From Mercurialis annua (taxonomy: Eukaryota > Streptophyta > Magnoliopsida > Malpighiales > Euphorbiaceae), in contig NC_065572.1 of NCBI RefSeq assembly GCF_937616625.2, positions 45,039,653 to 45,103,652 of the forward strand: a DNA stretch of 64,000 nt. Reading direction: 5' to 3'. Below, piece after piece: positions 48,548-61,000 of the stretch (its first letter is position 1; each line of letters starts with the position of its first letter). The notes beneath the pieces are model-generated. The model was not told where the DNA came from, searched no databases, and worked only from the letters and a program-made list of their open reading frames with translations. Made by a program: the position numbers and the translations under genes.

Positions 48548-51500
48548 GTTAGAGGTTATATTATGCAAAGCGTGCGTAAAAAGTGACACTAGATTAGTAT
48601 GTCGCGTATAAAGTCTATTTAACGCGTCGTTCCTAATACCTAAGCATGGTTAGGTTATATTACGCAAGGTGTGCGTGAAAAGTGACGCTAGATTAGTATG
48701 TCGCGTCTCAAGGCTCATTTATGCGTAATACGCAAAGTTTGCGTGGAAAGTGACGGTAGATTAGTATGTCGCGTGTCAAGGCTCTTTAATGCGTCGTTCT
48801 GATTACCTAAGCATGGTTAGGATATAGTACGCAGAGTGTGCGTAAAAAGGATCAATTGATTAGTATATCGTGTCTCAAGTCTCTTGAACGTGTCATTCTT
48901 ATTACCTAAGCATGGTTAGGTTATATTACGAAAGGTGAGCGTGAAAAGTGACGCTAGATTAGCATGTCGCGTCTCAAGGCTCTTTAATGTGTCGTTCCGA
49001 TTACCTAAGCATGATTAGGTTATACTACGCAAAGTTTGCGTGAATAGTGACGCTAGATTAGTATGTCGCTTCTCAAGTCTCTTTAACGCGTCGTTTCGAT
49101 TACCATGCTTATGTCGCGTCACCAGTCTCTCCAACGCGTTGTTCCGATTACCTAAGCATGGTTTGGTTATAGTACGCAAATTGTGCGTAAAAAGGATCAA
49201 TAGATAAGTATATCGCGTCTCAAGTCTCTTTAACGCGTCGTTCCTATTACCTAAGAATAGTTAGGTTATATTACGCAAAGTGTGCTTGAAAAGTGACGCT
49301 AGATTAGTATGTCAAGTCTCCAATCTCTTTCACGCGTCGTTCCGAATACCTAAGCATGGTTAGGTTATATTACGCAAAGTGTGCGTAAAAAGTGACACTA
49401 GATTAGTATGTTTCGTATCAAGTCTCTTTATCGCGTCGTTTCGATCACCATACTTATCTCGCGTCACAAGTCTCTTTAATGTGTCGTTCCGATTACCTAT
49501 GCATGGTTAGGTTATATTACGTAAAGTGTGCGTGAAAAGTGAGGTTAGATTAGTATGTCGCGTCTCAATTCTCTCTAACGCGTCGTTCCAATTTCCTAAG
49601 CATGGTTAGGTTATAATACGTAAAGTGTGCGTGAAAAGTGACACTACATTAGTATGTCGCGTCTCAAGCCTGTCTAACGCGTCGTTCCAATTTACTGAGT
49701 ATGGTTATGTTAGATTACGCAACGCATGCGTAAAAAGTGACCCTAGATTAATATTGCGTGTCTCAAGTCTTTTTAACGCGTCATTTCGATTACCATGCTT
49801 ATGTCGCGTCACAAGTCTCTCTAACGCGTCATTCCGATTACCTAAGAATGGTTAGGTTATAGTACGCAAAGTGTGCGTGGAAAGGAGCAATAGTTTAGTA
49901 TGTCGCGTCTCAAGTCTTTTTAACGCCTCGTTCCGATTACCTAAGTATGGTTAGGTTATATTACGCAAAGTGTGCGTGAAAAGTGACGCTAGATTAGTAT
50001 GTCCAGTCTCAAGTCTCTTCAATGCGTCGTTCCGATTACCTAAGCGTGGTTAGGTTTTATTACGCAAAGAGTGCGTAAAAAGTGAGGCTAGATTAGTTTG
50101 TTTCGTCTCAATTCTCTTTAACGCGTCGTTTCGATTACTATACTTATCTCGAGTCACAAGTCTCTTTTACGCGTCGTTCCGATTACCTAAGCATGGTTAG
50201 GTTATATTACGCAAAGTGTGCGTGAAAAGTGACTTTTGATTAGTATGTCGCATCTCAAGTCTCTCTAACGCGTCATTCCGATTTCCTAAGCATGGTTAGG
50301 TTATATTACGCAAAGTGTCCGTGAAAAGTGACACTAGATTAGTATGTTGCGTCTGAAGTCTCTCTAACGCGTCGTTCCGATATCCTAAGCATGGTTATGT
50401 TATATTACGCAACGCGTGCGTAAACAGTGACTCTAGATTAATATTGCGCGTCTCAAATCTCTTTAACGCGTCTTTTCGATTACCATGCTTATGTCGCGTC
50501 ACAAGTCTCTCGAACACGTCGTTCCGATTACCTAAGCACGGTTAGCTTGTATTACATAAAGTGTGCGTTGAAAATGATAATAGATTAGTATGTCGCATCT
50601 CAAGTCTATTTAACGCATCGTTCGAATTACTTAAGCATGGTTAGGTTATATTAGGCAGAGTGTACGTGAAAAATAACAATAGATTAGTATGTCGCGTCTG
50701 AAGTCTATCTAACGCGTTGTTCCGATTACCTTAGCATGGTTAGGTTATATTACGCAAACTGTGCGTGAAAAGTGACGTTAGATTAGTACGTCGCGTCTTA
50801 AGTCTCTCTAACGCGTCGTACCGATTTACTAAGCATGCCTAGGTTATATTACGCAAAGTGTGCGTGAAAAGTGACACTAGATTAGTATGTCGCTTCTCAA
50901 GTCTCCATACGCGCCGTTCCCATTTCCGATGCATGGTTATGTTATATTACGCAAAGTGTGCGTAAAAAATGACGCTAGATTAATATTGCGCGTCTCAAGT
51001 CTCTTGAACGCGTCGTTTCCATTATCATGCTTATATCGCGTCACGAGTCTCTCTAACGCGTCGTACCGATTTCCTAAGCATGGTTAGGTTATATTACGCA
51101 AAGTGTGCGTGAAAAGTGACTTTAGATTAGTATGTCGCATCTCAAGTCTCTCTAACCCGTCGTTCCGATTTCCTAAGCATGGTTAGGTTATATTACTCAA
51201 AGTCTCCGTGAAAAGTGACACTAGATTAGTATGTCGCGTCTCAAGTCTCTCTAACGCGTCGTACCGATATACTGGTTATGTTATATTACGCAAAGTGTGC
51301 GTGAAAAGTGACGCTAGATTAGTATTTCCTATCTCAAGTCTCTCTAACGCGTCGTTCCGATTTCCTAAGCATGGTTAGGTTATATTACGCAAAGTGTGCG
51401 TGAAAAGTTACAATTATTTAGTATGTCGCGTGTCAAGTCGATTTAAAGCGGTGTTGCGATTACCTAACCATGGTTAGGTTATAGTACGCAAAGTTTGCTT

Positions 51501-54500
51501 GAAAAGTGACGCTAGATTAGTATATTGCGTCTCAATTCTATTTAACGCGTTGTTCCGACTAAGCATGGTTAGGTTATATTACGCAAAGTGTGCGTGAAAA
51601 GTGACGCTAGATTAGTATGTCGCGTCTCAAGTCACTTTAACGCATCGTTCCAATTACCATGCTTATGTCGCGTTAACGCGTCGTTTCGATTACCTAAGCA
51701 TGGTTATGTTATTATTACGCAAAGTATGCGTGATTAGTGACGCTATATTAGTATGCCGCGTCTCAAGTCTCTTTAACGCGTCGTTCCGATTACTTAAGCA
51801 TGGTTAGGTTATTTTACACAAAGTGTGCGTGAAAAGTGATGCTAGATTTGTATGTCGCGTCTCAAGTCTCTTTAACGCGTCGTTTCGATTACCATTCTTA
51901 TCTTGCGTCACAAGTCTCTTTAACGCGTCGTTATGATTACCTAAGCATGGTTAGGTTATATTACGCAGAGTGTGCGTCAAAAGTGATGCTAGATTAGTAT
52001 ATCGTATCTTAAGTCTCTCTAACGGTCGTTCCGATTTCCCAAGCATGGTTAGGTTATATTACTCACTATTGTGCTAGAAAAGCGACGCTAAATTAGTATG
52101 TCACGTGTCAATTCTCTCTAACACGTCGTTCTGATTTCCTAAGATGATTATGTTATATTACGCAAAGTGTGCATGAAAAGTGACGCTAGATCAGTATATC
52201 CTACCTCAAGTCTCTCTAACGCGTCGTTCCGATTACCTAAGCATGGTTAGGTTATATTACGCAAAGTGTGCGCTAAAAGTTACGTTAGATTAGTACGTCG
52301 CATCTCAAGTCTCTTTAACGTGTCATTCTGATTACCGAAGCAAGGCTAGGTTATATTACGCAAAGTGTGCGTGAAAAGTGACGCTAGATTAGTATGTCCA
52401 GTCTCAAGTCTCTTTAATGCGTCGTTCCGATTACCTAAGCATGGTTAGGTTATATTACACAAAGAGTGCGTTAAAACTGACGCTAGATTAGTATGTCGCG
52501 TCTCAAGTCTCTTTAACGCGTTGTTTCGATTACCATGCATATATCCCGTCATAAGTCTCTCTAACGCATCATTCCGATTATCTAAGCATGGTTAGGTTAT
52601 ATCACGCAACGTGTGCGTGAAAAGTGACGTTATATTAGTAAGTCGCGTCTCAAGTCTCTTTAACGCGTCGTTTCGATTACCATGCTTATCTCGCGTCACA
52701 AGTCTCTTTAACTCGTCATTGTGATTACCTAAGCATGGTTAGGTTATATTACGCAAAGTGTGCGTGAAAAGTGACACTAGATTAGTATATCCTACCTCAA
52801 GTCTCACTAACGCGTCGTTCCGATTTCCTAAGCATGGTTAGGTTATATTACGCAAAGTGTGCGTGAAAAGTGACGCTAGATTATATGACTCGTGTCAAGT
52901 CTCTTTAACACGTCGTTCCGATTTCCTAAGCATGGTTAGGTTATATTACGCAAAGTGTGCGTGAAAAAGTAACGGTATATTAGTATATCGCGTCTCAAGT
53001 CTCTTTAACACGTCGTTCCAATTACCTAAGCATGGAAAGCTTATATTACGCAAAGTAATTTGAAAAGTGACGGTAGATTAGTATATCGCGTCTCAAGTCT
53101 CTTTAATATGTCGTTCTAATTACCTAACCATGGTTTGGTTATGTTACGCAAGGTGTGCGTGAAAAGTGACGCTAGATTAGTATGTCGCATCTCAATGCTC
53201 TTTAACGCGTCGTTCCGTTTACCTAAGCATGGTTAGGTTATATTACGCAATGTCTGTGTGAAAAGTGACGCTATATTAGTATCTTGCGTCTCAAGTCTCT
53301 TTAACGCGTCGTTCTTATTACCTAAGCATAGTTAGGTTATATTACGCAAAGTGTGCGTGAAACGTTACGCTAGATTAATATGTCGCTACTCAAGTATCTA
53401 TGATGCGTCGTTCTGATTACCTAAGCATGCGTAATAAGTGACGCTAGATTAGTATGGCGCGTTTCAAGTCTCTTTAACGCGTCGTTTCGATTACTGTGCT
53501 TATGTCGCGTCACAAGTGTCTCTAACGCGTTGTTCTGATTACCTAAGCATGGTTAGATTATATATTACGCAAAGTGTGCATGAAAAGTGACAATGTATTA
53601 GTATGTAGCATCTCAAGTCTTTTTAACGCGTCGTTCCGATTACCTAGGCATGGTTAGGTTATTTTACGTAAAGTGTGCGTGAAAAGTGACGCTAGATTAT
53701 GACGCGTCTCAAGTCTCTTTAATGTGTATTCCGATTACCTAAGCATGGTTAGGTTATATTACGTGAAGTGTGCGTGAAAAGGGACGCCAAATTAGTATGT
53801 CGCATCTCAAGTCCTTTAACGCGTCTTTCCGATTATGTAAGCATGGTTAGGTTATATTACGTAAAGTGTGCGTGAAAATTGATGCTAGATTAATGTGTCG
53901 CTACTCAAGTCTCTTTAATGTGTCGTTCCGATTTCCTAAGCATGGTTAGGTTATAGTACGCAAAGTTTGCGTGAAAAGTGATGCCATATTAGTATGTCGC
54001 CTCTGAAGTCTCTTTAACGCGTCGTTCCGATTATCTAAGCATGGGTAGGTTATTTTACGAAAAGTGTGCGTGAAAAATGAAGATACATTAGTATGTCGCG
54101 TCTCAAGTCTCTTTAACGCATTGTACCGATTACCTAAGGATGGTTAGGTTACTTCACGAAAAGTGTGCATGAAAAGTAACAAACATTAGTATGTCGCGTC
54201 TCTCGTCTATTTAACGCGTCATGGTTATATTACGCAAAGTGTGCATGGAAAGTGACGCTAGATTAGTATGTCGCATCTCAATTCTCTTTAACGCGTTGTA
54301 CTGATTACCAAAGGATGGTTAGGTTACTTTACAGAAAGTGTAAGTGAAAAGTGACGCTAGATTAGTATGTCGCGTCTTAAGTCTATTTAACGCGTCGTTC
54401 TGATTATCAAAGCATGGTTAGGTATATTACGCGAAGTGTGTGTGAAAAGTTACGCTAGATTAGTATGTCGCGTCTCAATTCTCTTTAACGCGTTGTTCCG

Positions 54501-54796
54501 ATTACCTAAGCATGGTTAGGTTATATTATGCAAAGTGTGCGTGAAAAGTTACGCTAGATTAGTATGTCGCGTCTCAAGTCTCTTTATCGCGTCTTTCCGA
54601 TTACCTAGGCATGGTTAGGTTATATTACGCAAAGCTTGCGTGAAAAGCGACGCTAGATTAGTATGTCCAGTCTCAAGTCTCTTTAACGCGTCGTTCCGAT
54701 TACCTAGGCATGGTTAGGTTATATTACGCAAAGTGTGCTTAAAAAGTGACGTTAGATAAGTTTGTTTCGTCCCAAGTCTCTTTTACAAGTCGTTGC

Positions 54797-55036
54797 GATT
54801 ACCATTCTTATCTCGCGTCACAAGTCTCTTTAACGCGTCGTTCCGATTACCATACTTATCTCGCGTCACAAGACTCTTTAACGCGTTGTTCAGATTACCA
54901 TACTTATCTCGCGTCACAAGTCTCTTTAATGCGTCGTTCGGATTACCATACTTATCTCGCGTCACAAGTCTCTTTAATGCGTCGTTCGGATTACCATACT
55001 TATCTCGCGTCACAAGTCTCTTTAACGCGTCGTTCT
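54797..55036 (+). repeat. Run of five 48-bp short modules
   Basis: There are exactly 240 bp between gattacc at 54797 and gattaac at 55037. Module variants follow the same order as at 41491-41730 (a 'caagactc' module second, two 'gttcg' modules third and fourth), so the two runs are copies of each other. It ends at the start of the 1741-bp HOR array. Confidence 0.93.
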
Positions 55037-58000
55037 GATTAACTATGCATGGTTAGGTTATATTACGCAAAGTGTGCGTGAAAAGTGAGGTTAGATTAGA
55101 ATGTCGCGTCTCAATTCTCTCTAACGCGTCGTTCCAATTTCCTAAGCATGGTTAGGTTATAATACGTAAAGTGTGCATGAAAAGTGACACTAGATTAGTA
55201 TGTCGCGTCTCAAGTCTCTCTAACACGTCGCTCCGATTTCCTAAGCATGGTTATGTTATATTACGCAACACGTGCGTAAAAAGTGACGCTAGATTAATAT
55301 TGCGCGTCTCAAGTCTCTTTAACGCGTCATTTCGATTACCATGCTTATGTCGCGTCACAAGTCTCTCTAACGCGTCATTCCGATTACCTAAGCATGGTTA
55401 GGTTATAGTACGCAAAGTTTGCGTGGAAAGGAGCAATAAAGTATGTCGCGTCTCAAGTCTTTTTAACGCGTCGTTCCGATTACCTAAGTATGGTTAGGTT
55501 ATATTACGCGAAGTGTGCGTGAAAAGTGACGCTAGATTAGTATGTCCACTCTCAAGTCTCTTTAATGCGTCGTTCCGATTACCTAAGCATGGTTAGGTTA
55601 TATTACGCAAAGTGTGAGTAAAAAGTGAGGCTAGATTAGTTTGTTTCGTCTCAATTCTCTTTAACGCGTCGTTTCGATTACTACACTTATCTCGAGTCAC
55701 AAGTCTCTTTAACGCGTCGTTCCGATTACCTAAGCATGGTTAGGTTATATTACGCAAAGTGTGCGTGAAAAGTAACTTTAGATTAGTATGTCGCATCTCA
55801 AATCTCTCTAACGCGTCATTCCGATTTCCTAAGCATGGTTAGGTTATATTACGCAAAGTGTCCGTGAAAAGTGACACTAGATTAGTATGTCGCGTCTCAA
55901 GTCTCTCTAACGCGTCGTTCCGATATCCTAAGCATTGTTATGTTATATTACGCAATGCGTGCGTAAAAAGTTACGCTAGATTAATATTGCGCGTCTCAAA
56001 TCTCTTTAACGCGTCGTTTCGATTACCATGCTTATGTCGCGTCACAAGTCTCTCAAACACGTCGTTCTGATTACCTAAGCATGGTTAGGTTATATTACAC
56101 AAAGTGTGCGTTCAAAATGACAATTGATTAGTATGTCACATCTCAAGTCTATTTAATGCATCGTTCGAATTACTTAAGCATGGTTAGGTTATATTAGGCA
56201 GAGTGTACGTGAAAAATGACAATTGATTAGTATGTCGCGTCTTAAGTCTATCTAACGCGTTGTTCCGATTACCTTAGGCTATATTACGCAAATTGTGCAT
56301 GAAAAGTGACGCTAGATTAGTATGTCGCATCTCAATTCTCTTTATCGCGTTGTTCCAATTATCTAAGCATGGTTAGGGTATATTATGCAAAGCGTGCGTG
56401 AAAAGTGACATTAGATTAGTATGTCGCGTCTAAAGTCTATTTAACGCGTCATTCCTATTACCTAAGAATGGTTAGGTTATATTACGCAGTGTGCGTGAAA
56501 AGTGACGCTAGATTAGCATGTCGCGTCTCAAGGCTCTTTAATGTGTCGTTCCGATTACCTAAGCATGGTTAGGTTATAATGCGCAAAGTTTGCGTGAAAA
56601 GTGACGATAGATTAGTATGTCGCGTGTCAAGGCTCTTTAACGCGTCGTTCCGATTACTTAATTATGGTTAGGCTATAGTACGCAAAGTGTGCGTAAAAAG
56701 GATCAATTGATTAGTATGTACGTCGTTTCGATCACCATACTTATCTCGCGTCACAAGTCTCTTTAACGCGTCGTTCTGATTAACTATGCATGGTTAGGTT
56801 ATATTACGCAAAGTGTGCGTGAAAAGTGAGGTTAGATTAGTATGTCGCGTCTCAATTCTCTCTAACGCGTCGTTCCAATTTCCTAAGCATGGTTAGGTTA
56901 TAATACGTAAAGTGTGCATGAAAAGTGACACTAGATTAGTATGTCGCGTCTCAAGTCTCTCTAACACGTCGCTCCGATTTCCTAAGCATGGTTATGTTAT
57001 ATTACGCAACACGTGCGTAAAAAGTGACGCTAGATTAATATTGCGCGTCTCAAGTCTCTTTAACGCGTCATTTCGATTACCATGCTTATGTCGCGTCACA
57101 AGTCTCTCTAACGCGTCATTCCGATTACCTAAGCATGGTTAGGTTATAGTACGCAAAGTTTGCGTGGAAAGGAGCAATAAAGTATGTCGCGTCTCAAGTC
57201 TTTTTAACGCGTCGTTCCGATTACCTAAGTATGGTTAGGTTATATTACGCGAAGTGTGCGTGAAAAGTGACGCTAGATTAGTATGTCCACTCTCAAGTCT
57301 CTTTAATGCGTCGTTCCGATTACCTAAGCATGGTTAGGTTATATTACGCAAAGTGTGAGTAAAAAGTGAGGCTAGATTAGTTTGTTTCGTCTCAATTCTC
57401 TTTAACGCGTCGTTTCGATTACTACACTTATCTCGAGTCACAAGTCTCTTTAACGCGTCGTTCCGATTACCTAAGCATGGTTAGGTTATATTACGCAAAG
57501 TGTGCGTGAAAAGTAACTTTAGATTAGTATGTCGCATCTCAAATCTCTCTAACGCGTCATTCCGATTTCCTAAGCATGGTTAGGTTATATTACGCAAAGT
57601 GTCCGTGAAAAGTGACACTAGATTAGTATGTCGCGTCTCAAGTCTCTCTAACGCGTCGTTCTGATATCCTAAGCATTGTTATGTTATATTACGCAATGCG
57701 TGCGTAAAAAGTTACGCTAGATTAATATTGCGCGTCTCAAATCTCTTTAACGCGTCGTTTCGATTACCATGCTTATGTCGCGTCACAAGTCTCTCAAACA
57801 CGTCGTTCTGATTACCTAAGCATGGTTAGGTTATATTACACAAAGTGTGCGTTCAAAATGACAATTGATTAGTATGTCACATCTCAAGTCTATTTAATGC
57901 ATCGTTCGAATTACTTAAGCATGGTTAGGTTATATTAGGCAGAGTGTACGTGAAAAATGACAATAGATTAGTATGTCGCGTCTTAAGTCTATCTAACGCG

Positions 58001-61000
58001 TTGTTCCGATTACCTTAGGCTATATTACGCAAATTGTGCATGAAAAGTGACGCTAGATTAGTATGTCGCATCTCAATTCTCTTTATCGCGTTGTTCCAAT
58101 TATCTAAGCATGGTTAGGGTATATTATGCAAAGCGTGCGTGAAAAGTGACATTAGATTAGTATGTCGCGTCTAAAGTCTATTTAACGCGTCATTCCTATT
58201 ACCTAAGAATGGTTAGGTTATATTACGCAGTGTGCGTGAAAAGTGACGCTAGATTAGCATGTCGCGTCTCAAGGCTCTTTAATGTGTCGTTCCGATTACC
58301 TAAGCATGGTTAGGTTATAATGCGCAAAGTTTGCGTGAAAAGTGACGATAGATTAGTATGTCGCGTGTCAAGGCTCTTTAACGCGTCGTTCCGATTACTT
58401 AATTATGGTTAGGCTATAGTACGCAAAGTGTGCGTAAAAAGGATCAATTGATTAGTATGTACGTCGTTTCGATCACCATACTTATCTCGCGTCACAAGTC
58501 TCTTTAACGCGTCGTTCTGATTAACTATGCATGGTTAGGTTATATTACGCAAAGTGTGCGTGAAAAGTGAGGTTAGATTAGTATGTCGCGTCTCAATTCT
58601 CTCTAACGCGTCGTTCCAATTTCCTAAGCATGGTTAGGTTATAATACGTAAAGTGTGCATGAAAAGTGACACTAGATTAGTATGTCGCGTCTCAAGTCTC
58701 TCTAACACGTCGCTCCGATTTCCTAAGCATGGTTAGGTTATATTACGCAACACGTGCGTAAAAAGTGACGCTAGATTAATATTGCGCGTCTCAAGTCTCT
58801 TTAACGCGTCATTTCGATTACCATGCTTATGTCGCGTCACAAGTCTCTCTAACGCGTCATTCCGATTACCTAAGCATGGTTAGGTTATAGTACGCAAAGT
58901 TTGCGTGGAAAGGAGCAATAAAGTATGTCGCGTCTCAAGTCTTTTTAACGCGTCGTTCCGATTACCTAAGTATGGTTAGGTTATATTACGCGAAGTGTGC
59001 GTGAAAAGTGACGCTAGATTAGTATGTCCACTCTCAAGTCTCTTTAATGCGTCGTTCCGATTACCTAAGCATGGTTAGGTTATATTACGCAAAGTGTGAG
59101 TAAAAAGTGAGGCTAGATTAGTTTGTTTCGTCTCAATTCTCTTTAACGCGTCGTTTCGATTACTACACTTATCTCGAGTCACAAGTCTCTTTAACGCGTC
59201 GTTCCGATTACCTAAGCATGGTTAGGTTATATTACGCAAAGTGTGCGTGAAAAGTAACTTTAGATTAGTATGTCGCATCTCAAATCTCTCTAACGCGTCA
59301 TTCCGATTTCCTAAGCATGGTTAGGTTATATTACGCAAAGTGTCCGTGAAAAGTGACACTAGATTAGTATGTCGCGTCTCAAGTCTCTCTAACGCGTCGT
59401 TCCGATATCCTAAGCATTGTTATGTTATATTACGCAATGCGTGCGTAAAAAGTTACGCTAGATTAATATTGCGCGTCTCAAATCTCTTTAACGCGTCGTT
59501 TCGATTACCATGCTTATGTCGCGTCACAAGTCTCTCAAACACGTCGTTCTGATTACCTAAGCATGGTTAGGTTATATTACACAAAGTGTGCGTTCAAAAT
59601 GACAATTGATTAGTATGTCACATCTCAAGTCTATTTAATGCATCGTTCGAATTACTTAAGCATGGTTAGGTTATATTAGGCAGAGTGTACGTGAAAAATG
59701 ACAATAGATTAGTATGTCGCGTCTTAAGTCTATCTAACGCGTTGTTCCGATTACCTTAGGCTATATTACGCAAATTGTGCATGAAAAGTGACGCTAGATT
59801 AGTATGTCGCATCTCAATTCTCTTTATCGCGTTGTTCCAATTATCTAAGCATGGTTAGGGTATATTATGCAAAGCGTGCGTGAAAAGTGACATTAGATTA
59901 GTATGTCGCGTCTAAAGTCTATTTAACGCGTCATTCCTATTACCTAAGAATGGTTAGGTTATATTACGCAGTGTGCGTGAAAAGTGACGCTAGATTAGCA
60001 TGTCGCGTCTCAAGGCTCTTTAATGTGTCGTTCCGATTACCTAAGCATGGTTAGGTTATAATGCGCAAAGTTTGCGTGAAAAGTGACGATAGATTAGTAT
60101 GTCGCGTGTCAAGGCTCTTTAACGCGTCGTTCCGATTACTTAATTATGGTTAGGCTATAGTACGCAAAGTGTGCGTAAAAAGGATCAATTGATTAGTATG
60201 TACGTCGTTTCGATCACCATACTTATCTCGCGTCACAAGTCTCTTTGACGCGTCGTTCTGATTAACTATGCATGGTTAGGTTATATTACGCAAAGTGTGC
60301 GTGAAAAGTGAGGTTAGATTAGTATGTCGCGTCTCAATTCTCTCTAACGCGTCGTTCCAATTTCCTAAGCATGGTTAGGTTATAATACGTAAAGTGTGCA
60401 TGAAAAGTGACACTAGATTAGTATGTCGCGTCTCAAGTCTCTCTAACACGTCGCTCCGATTTCCTAAGCATGGTTATGTTATATTACGCAACACGTGCGT
60501 AAAAAGTGACGCTAGATTAATATTGCGCGTCTCAAGTCTCTTTAACGCGTCATTTCGATTACCATGCTTATGTCGCGTCACAAGTCTCTCTAACGCGTCA
60601 TTCCGATTACCTAAGCATGGTTAGGTTATAGTACGCAAAGTTTGCGTGGAAAGGAGCAATAAAGTATGTCGCGTCTCAAGTCTTTTTAACGCGTCGTTCC
60701 GATTACCTAAGTATGGTTAGGTTATATTACGCGAAGTGTGCGTGAAAAGTGACGCTAGATTAGTATGTCCACTCTCAAGTCTCTTTAATGCGTCGTTCCG
60801 ATTACCTAAGCATGGTTAGGTTATATTACGCAAAGTGTGAGTAAAAAGTGAGGCTAGATTAGTTTGTTTCGTCTCAATTCTCTTTAACGCGTCGTTTCGA
60901 TTACTACACTTATCTCGAGTCACAAGTCTCTTTAACGCGTCGTTCCGATTACCTAAGCATGGTTAGGTTATATTACGCAAAGTGTGCGTGAAAAGTAACT

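Larger units (their letters stand above)
47386..54796 (+). repeat. 7.4-kb higher-order repeat, copy 2
   Basis: It aligns with 41491-47385, but ~1.5 kb of extra monomers lie at about 50.75-52.6 kb, so the offset rises from ~5.69 kb (43931 to 49625) to ~7.26 kb (45624 to 52888) and ~7.41 kb (47251 to 54662). The extra monomers resemble variants found in the 10.4-kb HORs, for example 'ctaaccatggttagg' near 51460 and 6540. Apart from the SINE copy the block is satellite only. Confidence 0.8.
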
